Of a DNA stretch of 64,000 nucleotides, positions 44,575 to 55,300 are shown piece after piece. Location: contig NZ_CAKLBP010000001.1 of the NCBI RefSeq assembly GCF_920984665.1, forward strand, positions 1,020,858 through 1,084,857. The letters are read 5' to 3'. The position numbers were made by a program, and so were the translations under genes. This stretch comes from Pedobacter sp. Leaf170. Its GTDB lineage: Bacteria; Bacteroidota; Bacteroidia; Sphingobacteriales; Sphingobacteriaceae. Each line of letters opens with the position of its first letter. The first letter of the stretch is position 1. The notes under the pieces were generated by a model. That model was not told the DNA's origin. It saw nothing but the letters and a program-made list of their open reading frames with translations, and searched no databases.

Positions 44575-46419
44575 ATGAGAATTTTTAAGTGCCTGCTAAT
44601 AACCTTTGCTTTTCTGCTAAACCTACAAACCAAAGCACAAAACAACCCGGATAATAAGGAAAAAATGCAATGGTTTGCAGATGCTAAACTCGGAATTTTT
44701 ATTCACTGGGGAATTTATTCTGTAAATGGTATTTCAGAATCCTGGGCTTTTTATAATAATTATATCAATCATGATAATTACATGAAGCAGCTTAACGGAT
44801 TTACTGCCGAAAAATATAATCCGCAGGAATGGGTAAATCTGATAAAAGAAAGCGGCGCAAAATATGCAGTTATTACCACTAAACACCACGATGGCATTTC
44901 ATTATGGAACAGTAATGCAGAAAAAGCCATAACCACAGCTAACAGCAGTAGGGCAAAAAAGGATTTGCTGAGCCCATTTGTAGCAGCGCTAAAAAAATCG
45001 GGTTTAAAAACCGGCTTATATTATTCTTTGCCCGATTGGAGCCATCCTTACTATGATGTTTTTACCCGCGACCGTAAAAGGTACGATTCTAAAAAGGACA
45101 TTTCAAAATGGAATCAGTTTATAAATTACCAGCAAACTCAGCTTAAAGAATTAAATAATTATCGCCCAGATTTATATTGGTTTGATGGCGATTGGGAACA
45201 CAGTGCCGAAGAATGGCAGGTACCAAAAATAAAAAATATCCTCAGCAAAGATAATCCAAACGTAATTTTCAACTCGCGACTTGGTGCTTATGGAGATTAT
45301 GAAACACCAGAACAAGGTGTTCCGGTAGTAAAACCCAATGCCAGATACTGGGAACTTTGCTACACCATGAACGATTCATGGGGCTATCAACCTTTCGACA
45401 CACATTACAAATCATCCAATATGATTATCAGAAATTTGATTGATTGTATTAGCATGGGTGGAAATTTGTTACTGGATATCGCACCTAAGCCCGACGGAAC
45501 AATTCCTGCAAATCAAGTTAAAATATTAAAGGATTTAGGTAGATGGACAAGCAAACACAAAGAAGCAATTTACGCTACACAGGCAGGAATACCAGAAGGC
45601 CATATAAATGCCAAAACAGCTTTATCAAAAGATAAAAAACAACTTTATATCTATGTAGACTTCAAAACCGAGCATGGAATTTTATTATCTGGGATAGAAT
45701 CAAAGGTGAATAAAGTGGAATTAGTTGGCCTTAACAAACCGGTTAAATACACAAAATTTAATGATACAGATTATATTTTAGATATAGATGAAAGTGATTT
45801 TGATAATGATTTAACGGTACTAAAAGTTACGTTTAATGATGAAGTTAAATTATCTGATAAAAAACAAGCACCCATTTCATTGCAAAACTTATTTGAAGTT
45901 GGCCATGCAATGGATTTTACAAACCTGAATTACCTGACATTAGCCAAAAACTTAAACGATGGCATAAATATTTTTAAAAACACTAACCTCTCAGCAGATG
46001 GTTTAGGCTTTAAATCTGGTATAAGTAATTCAAAAAACGCGGTAAATAATTGGGTAGTTAAAAATGCAGAGGCTTTATACAATACCACTGCTGGTATTCC
46101 TGAAGGACATTATCAAGGTAAAACAGTACTATCTGAAGATAAACAAACGCTTTATCTTTTTGTAGAAGGCAAACCCACCGGACCAATTTCTATAAAGGGT
46201 TTAGATAATAATATCAGCAGAATTAGGGTTGTTGGTGAAGGTACAATGCTTAATCATAACATCTATAACAAATTATATTGGAGTAAAATTCCCGGCATAA
46301 TTTATATTGATATACCCAAAGAAAAGCTGGATAAAGATTTAACCGTTATTGCTGTACTTTTGGATGGACCAATAAAATTATATAGAGAAAAGATTGGTGC
46401 TATTGAGAACAACCAGTAA
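44575..46419 (+). CDS. GH29 alpha-L-fucosidase with duplicated C-terminal module
   Basis: Removes alpha-L-fucose from glycans. 614 residues: signal peptide 1-22 (LLITFAFLLNLQTKAQ), GH29 barrel with KLGIFIHWGIYSVNG, AVITTKHHDGISLW and nucleophile D204 in LYWFDGDWEHS. After the barrel there are two related modules: 324-436 (from W324; EAIYATQAGIPEGH) and 493-608 (from W493; EALYNTTAGIPEGH), each continuing with LS.DK..LY and ending DLTV plus a DG/DE-K-L strand. The offset is 169 residues. GH29 enzymes usually have one such beta module. The role, extra substrate binding or stability, is open. It is not next to a SusCD pair; the fucosidase at 49246 is. Confidence 0.9.
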   Translation: MRIFKCLLITFAFLLNLQTKAQNNPDNKEKMQWFADAKLGIFIHWGIYSVNGISESWAFYNNYINHDNYMKQLNGFTAEKYNPQEWVNLIKESGAKYAVITTKHHDGISLWNSNAEKAITTANSSRAKKDLLSPFVAALKKSGLKTGLYYSLPDWSHPYYDVFTRDRKRYDSKKDISKWNQFINYQQTQLKELNNYRPDLYWFDGDWEHSAEEWQVPKIKNILSKDNPNVIFNSRLGAYGDYETPEQGVPVVKPNARYWELCYTMNDSWGYQPFDTHYKSSNMIIRNLIDCISMGGNLLLDIAPKPDGTIPANQVKILKDLGRWTSKHKEAIYATQAGIPEGHINAKTALSKDKKQLYIYVDFKTEHGILLSGIESKVNKVELVGLNKPVKYTKFNDTDYILDIDESDFDNDLTVLKVTFNDEVKLSDKKQAPISLQNLFEVGHAMDFTNLNYLTLAKNLNDGINIFKNTNLSADGLGFKSGISNSKNAVNNWVVKNAEALYNTTAGIPEGHYQGKTVLSEDKQTLYLFVEGKPTGPISIKGLDNNISRIRVVGEGTMLNHNIYNKLYWSKIPGIIYIDIPKEKLDKDLTVIAVLLDGPIKLYREKIGAIENNQ

Positions 46420-46487
46420 TATTTAAAAATTGTAAAATAGTTATTCAGCTTTATGAATGTGCTTTATTTGCATTACTTTCGCTAATT

Positions 46488-48074
46488 ATGCAGGCAAAAT
46501 ATATTTCCTATCAGGAAACCGGTTCGTTTTCAAAACTGGTTTTAGATTATATTAATAACGAAGAAGCGCTCAAGGCTTTTTACAGTTATCGCCCGGATAT
46601 GGATGGATTGAGCCAAGCCATTAGCAATAGAAAATTTTTAGGCGACAGAAGTATTTTAGTTGACGTTCTAAAAACTCAATATGAGCATCTTAACCCCAAT
46701 AAATCTGTTAGCAAAAACATTGAGCTTTTAGGTTTAGAAAATACTTTTACGGTAACTACAGGCCATCAATTAAACCTATTTACTGGCCCGCTGTATTTTA
46801 TCTATAAAATTGTAACAGCAATAAATCTTGCCATCGAACTTAAAATTGCGCATCCCGATAAGAATTTTGTTCCGGTTTACTGGATGGCAACGGAAGACCA
46901 TGATTTTGATGAAATCAATCATGTAAATGTTGATGAGAAAAACATTAGCTGGATACAAACAACCAACGGAGCAACGGGTAGATTGAGTACAAAAACCGTT
47001 ACCGCAGCAGTTACCGCCTATAAAGGATATTTAGGTATTTCTGAAAATGGCAGGCACATTGCCAAACTGGTAGAAAAAGCTTATTTGGAACACGATAACC
47101 TGGCTGATGCAACCCGATATTTAGTTAATAATCTGTTCGAAAAATATGGATTAGTAATTGTAAATGCCGATGATAAGAAACTTAAAACGCTTTTTAAATC
47201 CATCATCAAGGCCGATATTATTAAACACAATAGTTCTAGAAATATCGATAACAGTTCAAAAAACTTAGAAGAGCTTGGTTATAAAACGCAGGTTAATGGA
47301 CGCGATATAAATTTCTTTTATTTAAAGAATGATTTACGTGAGCGTTTGGTTTTCGAAAATGGTAGATATCTGGTTAACCATACCGACATCAGTTTTACTG
47401 AAGATGAATTAAAGGAGGAAATCGACGTGCATCCTGAAAGGTTTAGTCCGAATGTTGTAATGCGCCCAATGTACCAGGAAGTGATATTGCCAAACATCGC
47501 CTATATTGGTGGAGGTGCAGAAGTTGCTTACTGGATGCAATTAAAAACTAATTTTGATTATTACAAGGTTGATTTCCCAGTGTTATTACTTCGCAATTCG
47601 GCCTTATTGATTGATAAACGTAGTGCCGAAAATTTATATAATCTGGGTTTTAAGCTGGAAGATATCTTCTTACCTGTTGAAGAATTAAAAAACATTTGGG
47701 TTAGGAAGAATTCTACGGCGCAACTTATTCTTGCCGATGAAACCAGAGCCATAAACAGCATTTTCGACCAGATTAAATTGAATGCTTATAAAATTGACAA
47801 AACGCTTTCAGTTTCCACAGATACAGCCAAACAGAAAACAAACCATTTATTAGCCAATCTGGAGAAAAAGCTATTCAGAGCCGAAAAGCGAAAGCATGAA
47901 ACAGCCTTAATTCAAATTGAAAACGTAAAGAAAAGGCTTTTCCCTAACGGAACCATGCAGGAAAGAACAATGAATATTGCCCCCATGTACGTTAATTATG
48001 GCGAAGATTTTCTGTCTACCTGCATAGAAAATTTCGAACCGCTGGGCGGAGATTTCACTTTATTGTTGCCTTAA
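46488..48074 (+). CDS. bshC: Bacillithiol biosynthesis cysteine-adding enzyme
   Basis: Proposed to add cysteine to GlcN-malate as the last step of bacillithiol synthesis, giving the cell its low-molecular-weight thiol. 528 residues, full length. The N-terminal TTGHQLNLFTGPLYFIYKIV and PVYWMATEDHDFDEINHV are BshC motifs; a coiled-coil region follows (about 445-495; KTNHLLANLEKKLFRAEKRK), and it ends NYGEDFLSTCIENFEPLGGD. It starts 68 bases after the fucosidase stop, with no functional link. Bacillithiol in Bacteroidota is known. Confidence 0.93.
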   Translation: MQAKYISYQETGSFSKLVLDYINNEEALKAFYSYRPDMDGLSQAISNRKFLGDRSILVDVLKTQYEHLNPNKSVSKNIELLGLENTFTVTTGHQLNLFTGPLYFIYKIVTAINLAIELKIAHPDKNFVPVYWMATEDHDFDEINHVNVDEKNISWIQTTNGATGRLSTKTVTAAVTAYKGYLGISENGRHIAKLVEKAYLEHDNLADATRYLVNNLFEKYGLVIVNADDKKLKTLFKSIIKADIIKHNSSRNIDNSSKNLEELGYKTQVNGRDINFFYLKNDLRERLVFENGRYLVNHTDISFTEDELKEEIDVHPERFSPNVVMRPMYQEVILPNIAYIGGGAEVAYWMQLKTNFDYYKVDFPVLLLRNSALLIDKRSAENLYNLGFKLEDIFLPVEELKNIWVRKNSTAQLILADETRAINSIFDQIKLNAYKIDKTLSVSTDTAKQKTNHLLANLEKKLFRAEKRKHETALIQIENVKKRLFPNGTMQERTMNIAPMYVNYGEDFLSTCIENFEPLGGDFTLLLP

Positions 48075-48083
48075 ATAAAACTC

Positions 48084-48146
48084 CGTCATTGCAAGGTACG
48101 AAGCAATCTGCACCAATTAGAGATTGCTTCGTACCTCGCAATGACG
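48084..48146. repeat. Palindromic element (26-bp arms) after bshC
   Basis: Arms 48084-48109 and 48121-48146 match with one mismatch; ends cgtcattgcaaggtacgaag. It is the same family as 13855-13914 and 15450-15522, and lies between bshC and the dehydrogenase gene. Confidence 0.85.
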
Positions 48147-48160
48147 ACAAATCGTATTAA

Positions 48161-49249
48161 ATGAACTTCATAACCTTTACAGAAGCTAAGCTCAGGACTT
48201 TTACCCATAACGTATTTAAAAAAATCGGTTGTTCTGATGAGCATGCAACGCTGGCTACCGATGTTTTAATCCGCTCAGATTTACGTGGAATTGATTCGCA
48301 TGGCGTAGCCAGATTAAGTGGTTATGTTCGCCTTTGGGAGAAAAATAGAATTAACGCAACACCAGATATTAAAATTGTACACGAAACGCCAACAACGGCA
48401 ACGGTAGATGGAGATGCTGGATTAGGCTTAGTTGTTGCGCCTTTTGCCATGAAAGTTGCGATGGAGAAAGCTGAAAAATATGGTAGTGGATGGGTTTCGG
48501 TTAAAAACTCTAATCATTTTGGTATTGCAGGTTACCACGCTTTAATGGCTGTAGAAAAAGATATGATTGGCATCAGCATGACTAATGCTAGTCCGCTGGT
48601 AGCACCAACTTATGCAAATGAACGCTTGTTGGGTACAAACCCGATGTGTTATGCTTTCCCGGCAGGAAAATACCCACCATTAATTGTTGATATGGCTACA
48701 TCTGCCGCAGCAAATGGAAAATTAGAAATTGCTCAAAGGGGAAATAAAGATATACCTGATGGATGGGTTCAGGATAAAAATGGTAAAAACTCCATCAATC
48801 CGAACGAGCTAAAAAATGGTGGTTCATTATTGCCTTTGGGAAGCGATAAAGACCATGGAAGCCATAAAGGCTATGGTTTAAGCGCAACTGTAGATATTTT
48901 ATCAGCAGTGCTTTCTGGCGCAAATTATGGCCCATGGGTTCCGCCATTTGTCGCTTTTTTAGAGCCTTCTGCAAATCCGGTAGGCGAAGGTTTAGGTCAC
49001 TTTTTAGGCGCCATGCGTGTGGATGGTTTCCGCCCTGCCGCAGATTTTAAGAATCATTTAGACAATTGGATAGAGAGATTTAAAAGTGCGAAGACAGTTG
49101 ATGAATCTAAAAAAGTAATTATACCCGGAGAACCGGAACATGAGTTTGAACAAGAAAGAAAAATTAGCGGAATACCGCTAATTGATGTTGTAGTAAACGA
49201 TTTGAATGAACTCGCAGCAAAATTAGAAATTGAAGCGCTGACTGATTAA
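48161..49249 (+). CDS. Ldh-family (YlbC/YiaK-type) NAD(P)-dependent oxidoreductase
   Basis: A malate/L-lactate/ureidoglycolate-type dehydrogenase, 362 residues, cytoplasmic. Motifs: IRSDLRGIDSHGVARLSGYV with the catalytic His, VKNSNHFGIAGYHALMAV, VDMATSAAANGKLE and HKGYGLSATVDILSAVLSG. The family reduces 2-keto acids with NADH or NADPH; the substrate cannot be told. Because it ends against the fucosidase gene of locus 2 (4-base convergent overlap), a role in handling products of fucose breakdown such as lactate is possible, but it is on the opposite strand and this is inference. Confidence 0.88.
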   Translation: MNFITFTEAKLRTFTHNVFKKIGCSDEHATLATDVLIRSDLRGIDSHGVARLSGYVRLWEKNRINATPDIKIVHETPTTATVDGDAGLGLVVAPFAMKVAMEKAEKYGSGWVSVKNSNHFGIAGYHALMAVEKDMIGISMTNASPLVAPTYANERLLGTNPMCYAFPAGKYPPLIVDMATSAAANGKLEIAQRGNKDIPDGWVQDKNGKNSINPNELKNGGSLLPLGSDKDHGSHKGYGLSATVDILSAVLSGANYGPWVPPFVAFLEPSANPVGEGLGHFLGAMRVDGFRPAADFKNHLDNWIERFKSAKTVDESKKVIIPGEPEHEFEQERKISGIPLIDVVVNDLNELAAKLEIEALTD

Positions 49250-50670
49250 TCAACTGCTTCAAATTCAAAAGCTAAAGCCGGCTGGTTCTTAACATTACCA
49301 GGCAATTTTATCGTTGTTTTATCCCCAACGCTTTTCCAGGTAACTTTTTGCCCGGTGGAAATTAGTTTAACTGTTGTCCCCTTTTTTGGCGTATTCCCAT
49401 TCCACGAGATTTCAGTTTGTTTATCATCAGCTAACAAACAATAAATTGCATAACGCGTTTTAGCATCTTTACTCTGCGTAAACCATGTTTTATCACTATG
49501 ATAGTTTTTAGCTGTTCTGGTATTGTATATGGCTTTGCCGTTTACCGATGTCCATTTTCCAATATCTGCTAATTTTTTCAGCACATCTTCCGGCAAAGTC
49601 CCATCAGGTTTCGGACCAATTCCTAAAAGCAAACTTCCGCCTTTGGCTACAATTTCTACAAGTTTATGCACCACTTCGGCTGCAGGTTTGTAATTATCAT
49701 TTGGTACAAATCCCCATGCGCCACCTAAAGTCATGCAGCTTTCCCATGGATAATCCAATTGTTTATCGGGAATTCTTTGTTCTGGTGTTTGATAATTTTC
49801 ATAAGGACCGTGCACCGTTCTGTCTACCATTAATAAACCCGGTTGTGCCTTTCTGGCCATAGTTGCAATTTTCGGCATATCGATATCCTGGCTCCATTTT
49901 GGGATGTTTGCACCCCAGGAAAGCACTTCTTCGTTAACTGTTTCTAACGGACGCACCCAGCCTCCATCTAACCATAAAATATCAACACTACCATAATTGT
50001 TCATCAGCTCCCCAATTTGATTGTAGGTAAAGTCTTTAAACTTATTCCATCTCCATGGATATTTCCGAATGTCGTAATTGTTATTTCTATCGGCTGTAGC
50101 ATATTTTTGCCACCAGTAATATTGAGAATGCCAATCAGGTTTAGAAAAGTATGCACCAATCATAAAACCTTCTTTTCTAAAAGCATCGAAAACATATTTT
50201 GCTACATCAGCCTTTGGATTATTTGCAAATGGGCCTCTTGCAATGCTGAAATCGCTTTGTTTCGTATCAAACATGGCAAAACCATCATGATGTTTGGTGG
50301 TAAAAACAAGATACTTCATTCCTGCATTTTTGCCTGCTGCAGCCCATTGCTCGGGGTTAAAATTTGTTGGGTTAAATTTGTTGCTAAAATCCCAATACCA
50401 TTTTTTATAATTCTCGTAAGAAATTGTAGAGTCTCTTTCTATCCAATCTTCAGAGCAAATTGACCACGATTCGATTATACCTGGAACGGCGTACAAGCCC
50501 CAATGCACAATCATACCAAACTTTTTATCCTGCCAGTTATTTAATTTCTCTTTAACCAATGGGTCTTTAGGCCATTCGTAATGGGTAGATTGAGGCATAA
50601 TGTCGTTTTGCTGAGCAAAAGTAATTGCTGAACAAAAGAATAAGATTGAAAATATAAGAGATTTCATCAT
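49246..50670 (-). CDS. GH29 alpha-L-fucosidase (locus 2)
   Basis: Exported fucosidase, 474 residues: signal peptide about 1-19 (KSLIFSILFFCSAITFAQQ), barrel with KFGMIVHWGLYAVPGIIESW, YLVFTTKHHDGFAMF and the nucleophile D235 in DILWLDGGWVRP. A single C-terminal beta module ends the protein. It differs clearly from the 614-residue fucosidase at 44575, so the two may cut different linkages. It lies 57 bases downstream of the SusD gene, separated by a hairpin (50688-50708). Confidence 0.92.
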   Translation of the reverse strand: MMKSLIFSILFFCSAITFAQQNDIMPQSTHYEWPKDPLVKEKLNNWQDKKFGMIVHWGLYAVPGIIESWSICSEDWIERDSTISYENYKKWYWDFSNKFNPTNFNPEQWAAAGKNAGMKYLVFTTKHHDGFAMFDTKQSDFSIARGPFANNPKADVAKYVFDAFRKEGFMIGAYFSKPDWHSQYYWWQKYATADRNNNYDIRKYPWRWNKFKDFTYNQIGELMNNYGSVDILWLDGGWVRPLETVNEEVLSWGANIPKWSQDIDMPKIATMARKAQPGLLMVDRTVHGPYENYQTPEQRIPDKQLDYPWESCMTLGGAWGFVPNDNYKPAAEVVHKLVEIVAKGGSLLLGIGPKPDGTLPEDVLKKLADIGKWTSVNGKAIYNTRTAKNYHSDKTWFTQSKDAKTRYAIYCLLADDKQTEISWNGNTPKKGTTVKLISTGQKVTWKSVGDKTTIKLPGNVKNQPALAFEFEAVD

Positions 50671-50687
50671 ACAAAGAAAATAAAAAA

Positions 50688-50708
50688 GGGCAGGAATTTT
50701 CCTGCCCT
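50688..50708 (-). terminator. Hairpin terminator between susD-2 and the fucosidase gene
   Basis: agggcagga (50688-50696) pairs with tcctgccct (50700-50708) around attt; on the minus strand the stem is followed by a T-run. It should reduce read-through from susCD into the fucosidase gene, as often seen in such loci. Confidence 0.75.
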
Positions 50709-50726
50709 ACAAAACAACTAATCCAA

Positions 50727-52310
50727 CTAATTAACGTCCCAAAACAATTTGGTGGTTAAATTATCTTTTGAAGCAACCGCAGCATAATTTGCAGCATTAA
50801 ACGAGATTTCCTGTGCAGGATACACCCATCTAAAAGGTGGTTGTTTCTGCTGACTAGAATTATCTACCTGATAAGTTAAAGCTGGCAAATCCAATCTTCT
50901 TAACTCTGCCCATCCTTCAATTGGTTCGATAACATTATAGTGTAACCATTTTTGGTTTGCTAACAAAGCTAATTTTGCTGCATTTGTTCCTGCCCATGCA
51001 ATAGCAGGTTTTGCAATATATTGACCTATTTCAGTATCGTTTGTAGCAGTTAAAGCACCGGCTGTATTATCGTTACTTACGGTTCTAACCCAATAATAAA
51101 AATTTACAGATTGTTTTATTCCGGCTTCGTATGTTGATTTTGCCATTGCATCATTATTTGCCTTTAGATAATATTCAGACAAAAGAAAATTAACCTCGGC
51201 AGCAGTAATTAATACACCTGGAAAAAACTGGTTGCGACTAACCGTTGAGCGATTATAAATTGAAATCATACCTCCGTTTATTAAGGTGGTTTGAGTTGTA
51301 GCATCTAAAGACTGATCTAAGCCATTATATACCCCTGCTGCATTTGCACCCGGTTCAAATAATGCTCTTAAACGCGGATCAGCATTGGTTTTCATGTGAT
51401 CGATCATTCTTTTACCTGCGATGTTTCCGTTCCAGTCTTCTAAACCAGTCTGAAAACCTTTAGCATTGATATCACTACCTACATCAGTAACTTTTAAAAG
51501 TATATTGTCATCATTTACCAATGATAATGGATACTTAGCCGGGTTTGCTAAAATGCCAGCAATTTCAGTATTAGATCTGGCAGAAAGGCTGCCTACCGCT
51601 GAAACACGTGATAATATACGAAGGCGGAGTGAGTTACAGTATTTTTGCCACATCACGATGTTACCTTTGTTAATTAGATCTTGAGTTTTGAATGCAGTTA
51701 AAGATGCAGCAGGAACGGTAATGGTAGATAAATCATCAGAAAATTTCTTTAAATCATCTAACATGGTTGTGTAAATGCTTTCTGCACCTTGATATTTTGC
51801 ATACGAAGCGCTGTAATCGCCACCATTAGAACTAAGTTTGCCGGCATCCATCCATGGAATATCTCCGTGCAAATCAACCACTTTTTGAGTATGATCATAA
51901 AAGTAAATTGCCGCAGTAATCATGAAAATGCGATTATCGGCTTGTTCTGTAGCGCTAGATGCATTATAAATTTTCTGTAACTCTCTGTATTGAGCCAAAA
52001 AATTGTAATAATTAGACCATCTATCGTTAACACCACCCGATGGTGGAACATACTGACCAATAGCATTAGCCCAACCTACAGCTTGTGTATATTGGTTAAC
52101 CGATGTACGCTGCACCACAAAATAATTCCAGTAACTTGGTACAACATATTCCCTATTAGTATAAATTAAGCCCGCAAATTGTTTCGCTACTGATGATGTA
52201 GTTACTTTTGAGGGATCTCTGTAAGCATCATTAAATTCTGATTTTTTACATGAGGTGATAACCAACGCAGAGCATAGTGTTATCGCTATATTTGATAATA
52301 TCTTTTTCAT
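50727..52310 (-). CDS. SusD-like outer-membrane lipoprotein (locus 2)
   Basis: From the ATG at 52310, 527 residues. Lipoprotein signal MKKILSNIAITLCSALVITSC (lipobox ITSC); the upstream start at 52334 adds eight residues before it and looks wrong. The sequence is of the divergent SusD-like type (SusD_2/3 group): IYFYDHTQKVVDLHGDIPWM, WQKYCNSLRLRILSRVS, VNFLLSEYYLKANN and EPIEGWAELRRLDLPAL. It pairs with the SusC gene 27 bases upstream and should bind the incoming oligosaccharide. Confidence 0.9.
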   Translation of the reverse strand: MKKILSNIAITLCSALVITSCKKSEFNDAYRDPSKVTTSSVAKQFAGLIYTNREYVVPSYWNYFVVQRTSVNQYTQAVGWANAIGQYVPPSGGVNDRWSNYYNFLAQYRELQKIYNASSATEQADNRIFMITAAIYFYDHTQKVVDLHGDIPWMDAGKLSSNGGDYSASYAKYQGAESIYTTMLDDLKKFSDDLSTITVPAASLTAFKTQDLINKGNIVMWQKYCNSLRLRILSRVSAVGSLSARSNTEIAGILANPAKYPLSLVNDDNILLKVTDVGSDINAKGFQTGLEDWNGNIAGKRMIDHMKTNADPRLRALFEPGANAAGVYNGLDQSLDATTQTTLINGGMISIYNRSTVSRNQFFPGVLITAAEVNFLLSEYYLKANNDAMAKSTYEAGIKQSVNFYYWVRTVSNDNTAGALTATNDTEIGQYIAKPAIAWAGTNAAKLALLANQKWLHYNVIEPIEGWAELRRLDLPALTYQVDNSSQQKQPPFRWVYPAQEISFNAANYAAVASKDNLTTKLFWDVN

Positions 52311-52337
52311 TTTAATCTTCTTTACAATTAGCACTTA

Positions 52338-55300
52338 TTAAAAGCCCGCTCTAAGCATAAAACCAAAAGTTCTAGTTGCCGGATTAGAACCTGCGTTTGT
52401 AATGGTTTGTGTCCATCTTGAACCTGATGTCAATTGCTCCGGATCTAAGTCCTTAATAGTTCTGTATAAGTAAAACAGGTTTCTTCCAAATGCAGAGATT
52501 TGTAAGTTTTTAGCACCTATTTTTTTAGCCAAACTAACCGGAATTTTATATCCTAATGTAATTTCACGCATTTTAACGTAATTGTTTTTAATTACATACA
52601 ATTCGTAACGAGCTGAACTGTACTGAGGACCACCCCAGTTGTAAGTATTCCAATAGTAATAAGATTGAGAAATTACGTTTGTATTTGGCTGTCCGTTTTC
52701 TAAAACGCCACCCATCAACATACCATCAGTAAAAACTTTTTCACCATTCGGACCCTGGGCACCGGTAGTTTGTACACCAATGCCTGCCGCATTTCTGTAA
52801 TATCTTAAACCACCGCTGGCCTCATCCATAAAGTTTAAGCTTTCTTCCAATAAACCCCTGCTAATCATCCAATTAATACCAGTAGGCATTACGTGACCAC
52901 CATAGCGAAAATCCATTACAACATCCATAGAGAAGTTTTTGTATGCAAAGCTATTGATAAAACCACCAATCATTTTTGGCATAGAGTTACCGGCTTTAAC
53001 CATGTTATTTGCATCAAGCTTGTATAAACCATCGCTGTTAACAATATCGTTTCCTCTTGCGTCTTTAGCAATTGGGTGCACATAAATATCGCCCATTGGT
53101 TGTCCAACAATAGATTTTAATTGAGCTGCATTACCATCATAATCTGCATGAATTAGTTCTGTAGCGCCATTTGCCAATTTCTCTACAACGTTTTTATTGT
53201 TCGAGAAATTAATTGTAGAATTCCAGCTGAATGAAGCCGTTCTAACCGGCGTTCCGCTTAAAGCAACCTCAATACCTTTATTTCTTAAGGTACCTACGTT
53301 TGCCAGAATTGATGTTGCTCCTGAAGATGAAGGAATGGTTAGAGGTAAAATCTGATCGTTGATTTGAGCATTATAGTACGATACATCTAAACGTAAACGG
53401 TCTTTCAAAAAGCGCATTTCCAAACCAAACTCAAGCTCTTTTTTACGCTCTGGTTTTATAAGTTCATTACCATATGATGTTGGAATAGTTGTGTAAAGCA
53501 CTGAACTAGAACCGCCTTGAGTACCTAATGTGTTTTGTGAATATGCAACATTAGCTAAATAAATAGATGGATAGTTACCTACAATACCCCAGGATGCTCT
53601 TATTTTACCATAACTAATTGCTTCTGGCATTTTAAACGCTTCTGAGAAAACAAAACCTGAGTTAACTGATGGATAAACAAAACTATTGTCGTTAGGATTC
53701 ATGGTAGATGTTCTATCTCTACGAACAGTTCCTTCAACAAATAAGTAATCTCTAAAACTGGCATTCAAGGTACCTAAAAAGGCATCTTTAACTAATGTTC
53801 TGCGATAGTTTAAACCATTGTTAAACGTAGCCATATTATTAGAAGCACTTAAATCAAACCAGTTTTCTACACTTAAACCACCATTTGTTTCACGCTGAAC
53901 TGAGTTGTAAGTTTCGCGGGTAGCTGTATAACCTCCCATTGCGGTAATGCCAACATCTTTAGTGATTTTTTTTGTATAGGTTAACAAGGCATCACCATAA
54001 AGAATTTTGCTATTGTAGTTCATCAAACCAAAAAAGCCTGAATTAGGATTAAATGCGATTGGAACTTCGTTTGGTTTTGATGTTTCCGTTTTTTGAGAAG
54101 TAATATCAGATGATACACGAGCCCTTAACTTTAAGTCGTCTGTAATACTCCAGGTATTGGTCAAACTTCCGATAACACGGTCGCTGAATTCGTTTTCATT
54201 ATTTTCTCTAACATTCCAGATATAGTCTGCAACATCGGCTTTAAATCCTGGGTAAATAATATTTTCTGCCGGAGTTAAACTTTGGTTTGTTCCGGTTACA
54301 AACTTATAACCTCTACTGGTTTTATACCTTGCGTTGTACCACTCCGGATTATCGAATCTACCGATCATACCTGTAAAATTGTTAATCATACGGTCAACCA
54401 GAAATGGACGATTATGAGTGTACTGATTAATATAGTTTACAATTAAATCAGTTGTAAACCGCTTACCTAATTTAAATGAAGTGTTTAGGTTTACTATATT
54501 TTTTTCGTTTTTAGTGCCATAACTTACCGCCTGATTATCCTGACGGGTTAGGGATAAACGTATATTAGAATTATCAGTTGTGTTAGATATTGCAACATTT
54601 ACATTTGAGTTATTTGCTGTTTGAAAAAACTTAGCGTAATTGTCAATCTGTGCATCGTATGGCCTCATTTGTCCATCCCATGCTAATGTAGGTTTACCAT
54701 CGAAGATTGGCCCAAAGTTGATAGAAAATGCACCAACGCCTCTGGTTTCTTTGGTTCCGTTACCATCTAAATCCTGATAAACAAAACCATCAGCTGCTTG
54801 TCCGGCGTTTGAGTAAAATGGATCGATACCTGGCCCGCGTACGTTCTGATATCTTGGCAAATAAGCCACCTTATCATTGGTATAATTTGCATTAAAATCT
54901 ACATTAAATCCTTTTGCACCTTTACCACTCTTTGTAGTGATTAAAACCACACCATTTACTGCTTCTGAACCGTAAAGTGCAGCTGCAGAGGCGCCTTTTA
55001 GAATGGAAATACTTTCAATATCTTCATTGTTGATATCCAGTAATCCGTTACCACGCATACGCTGATCGCCCCAATAATCGCTGTTTGCATACTCACCATC
55101 GCGAATAGGCACACCATCCAATACAATTAGTGGCTGGGTTTTATTAGTAATTGAATTTACGCCGCGAATGTTAATGTTTACACCACTTGTTGCGCCACCC
55201 GGTGCTGATGAAATTCTCACACCCGGAGCTTTACCATACATTGCGCCTGCAAAGTTTGTTGCACCTGCCTGTGTTAACTCTTTTGAGGATATAGTGCTAA

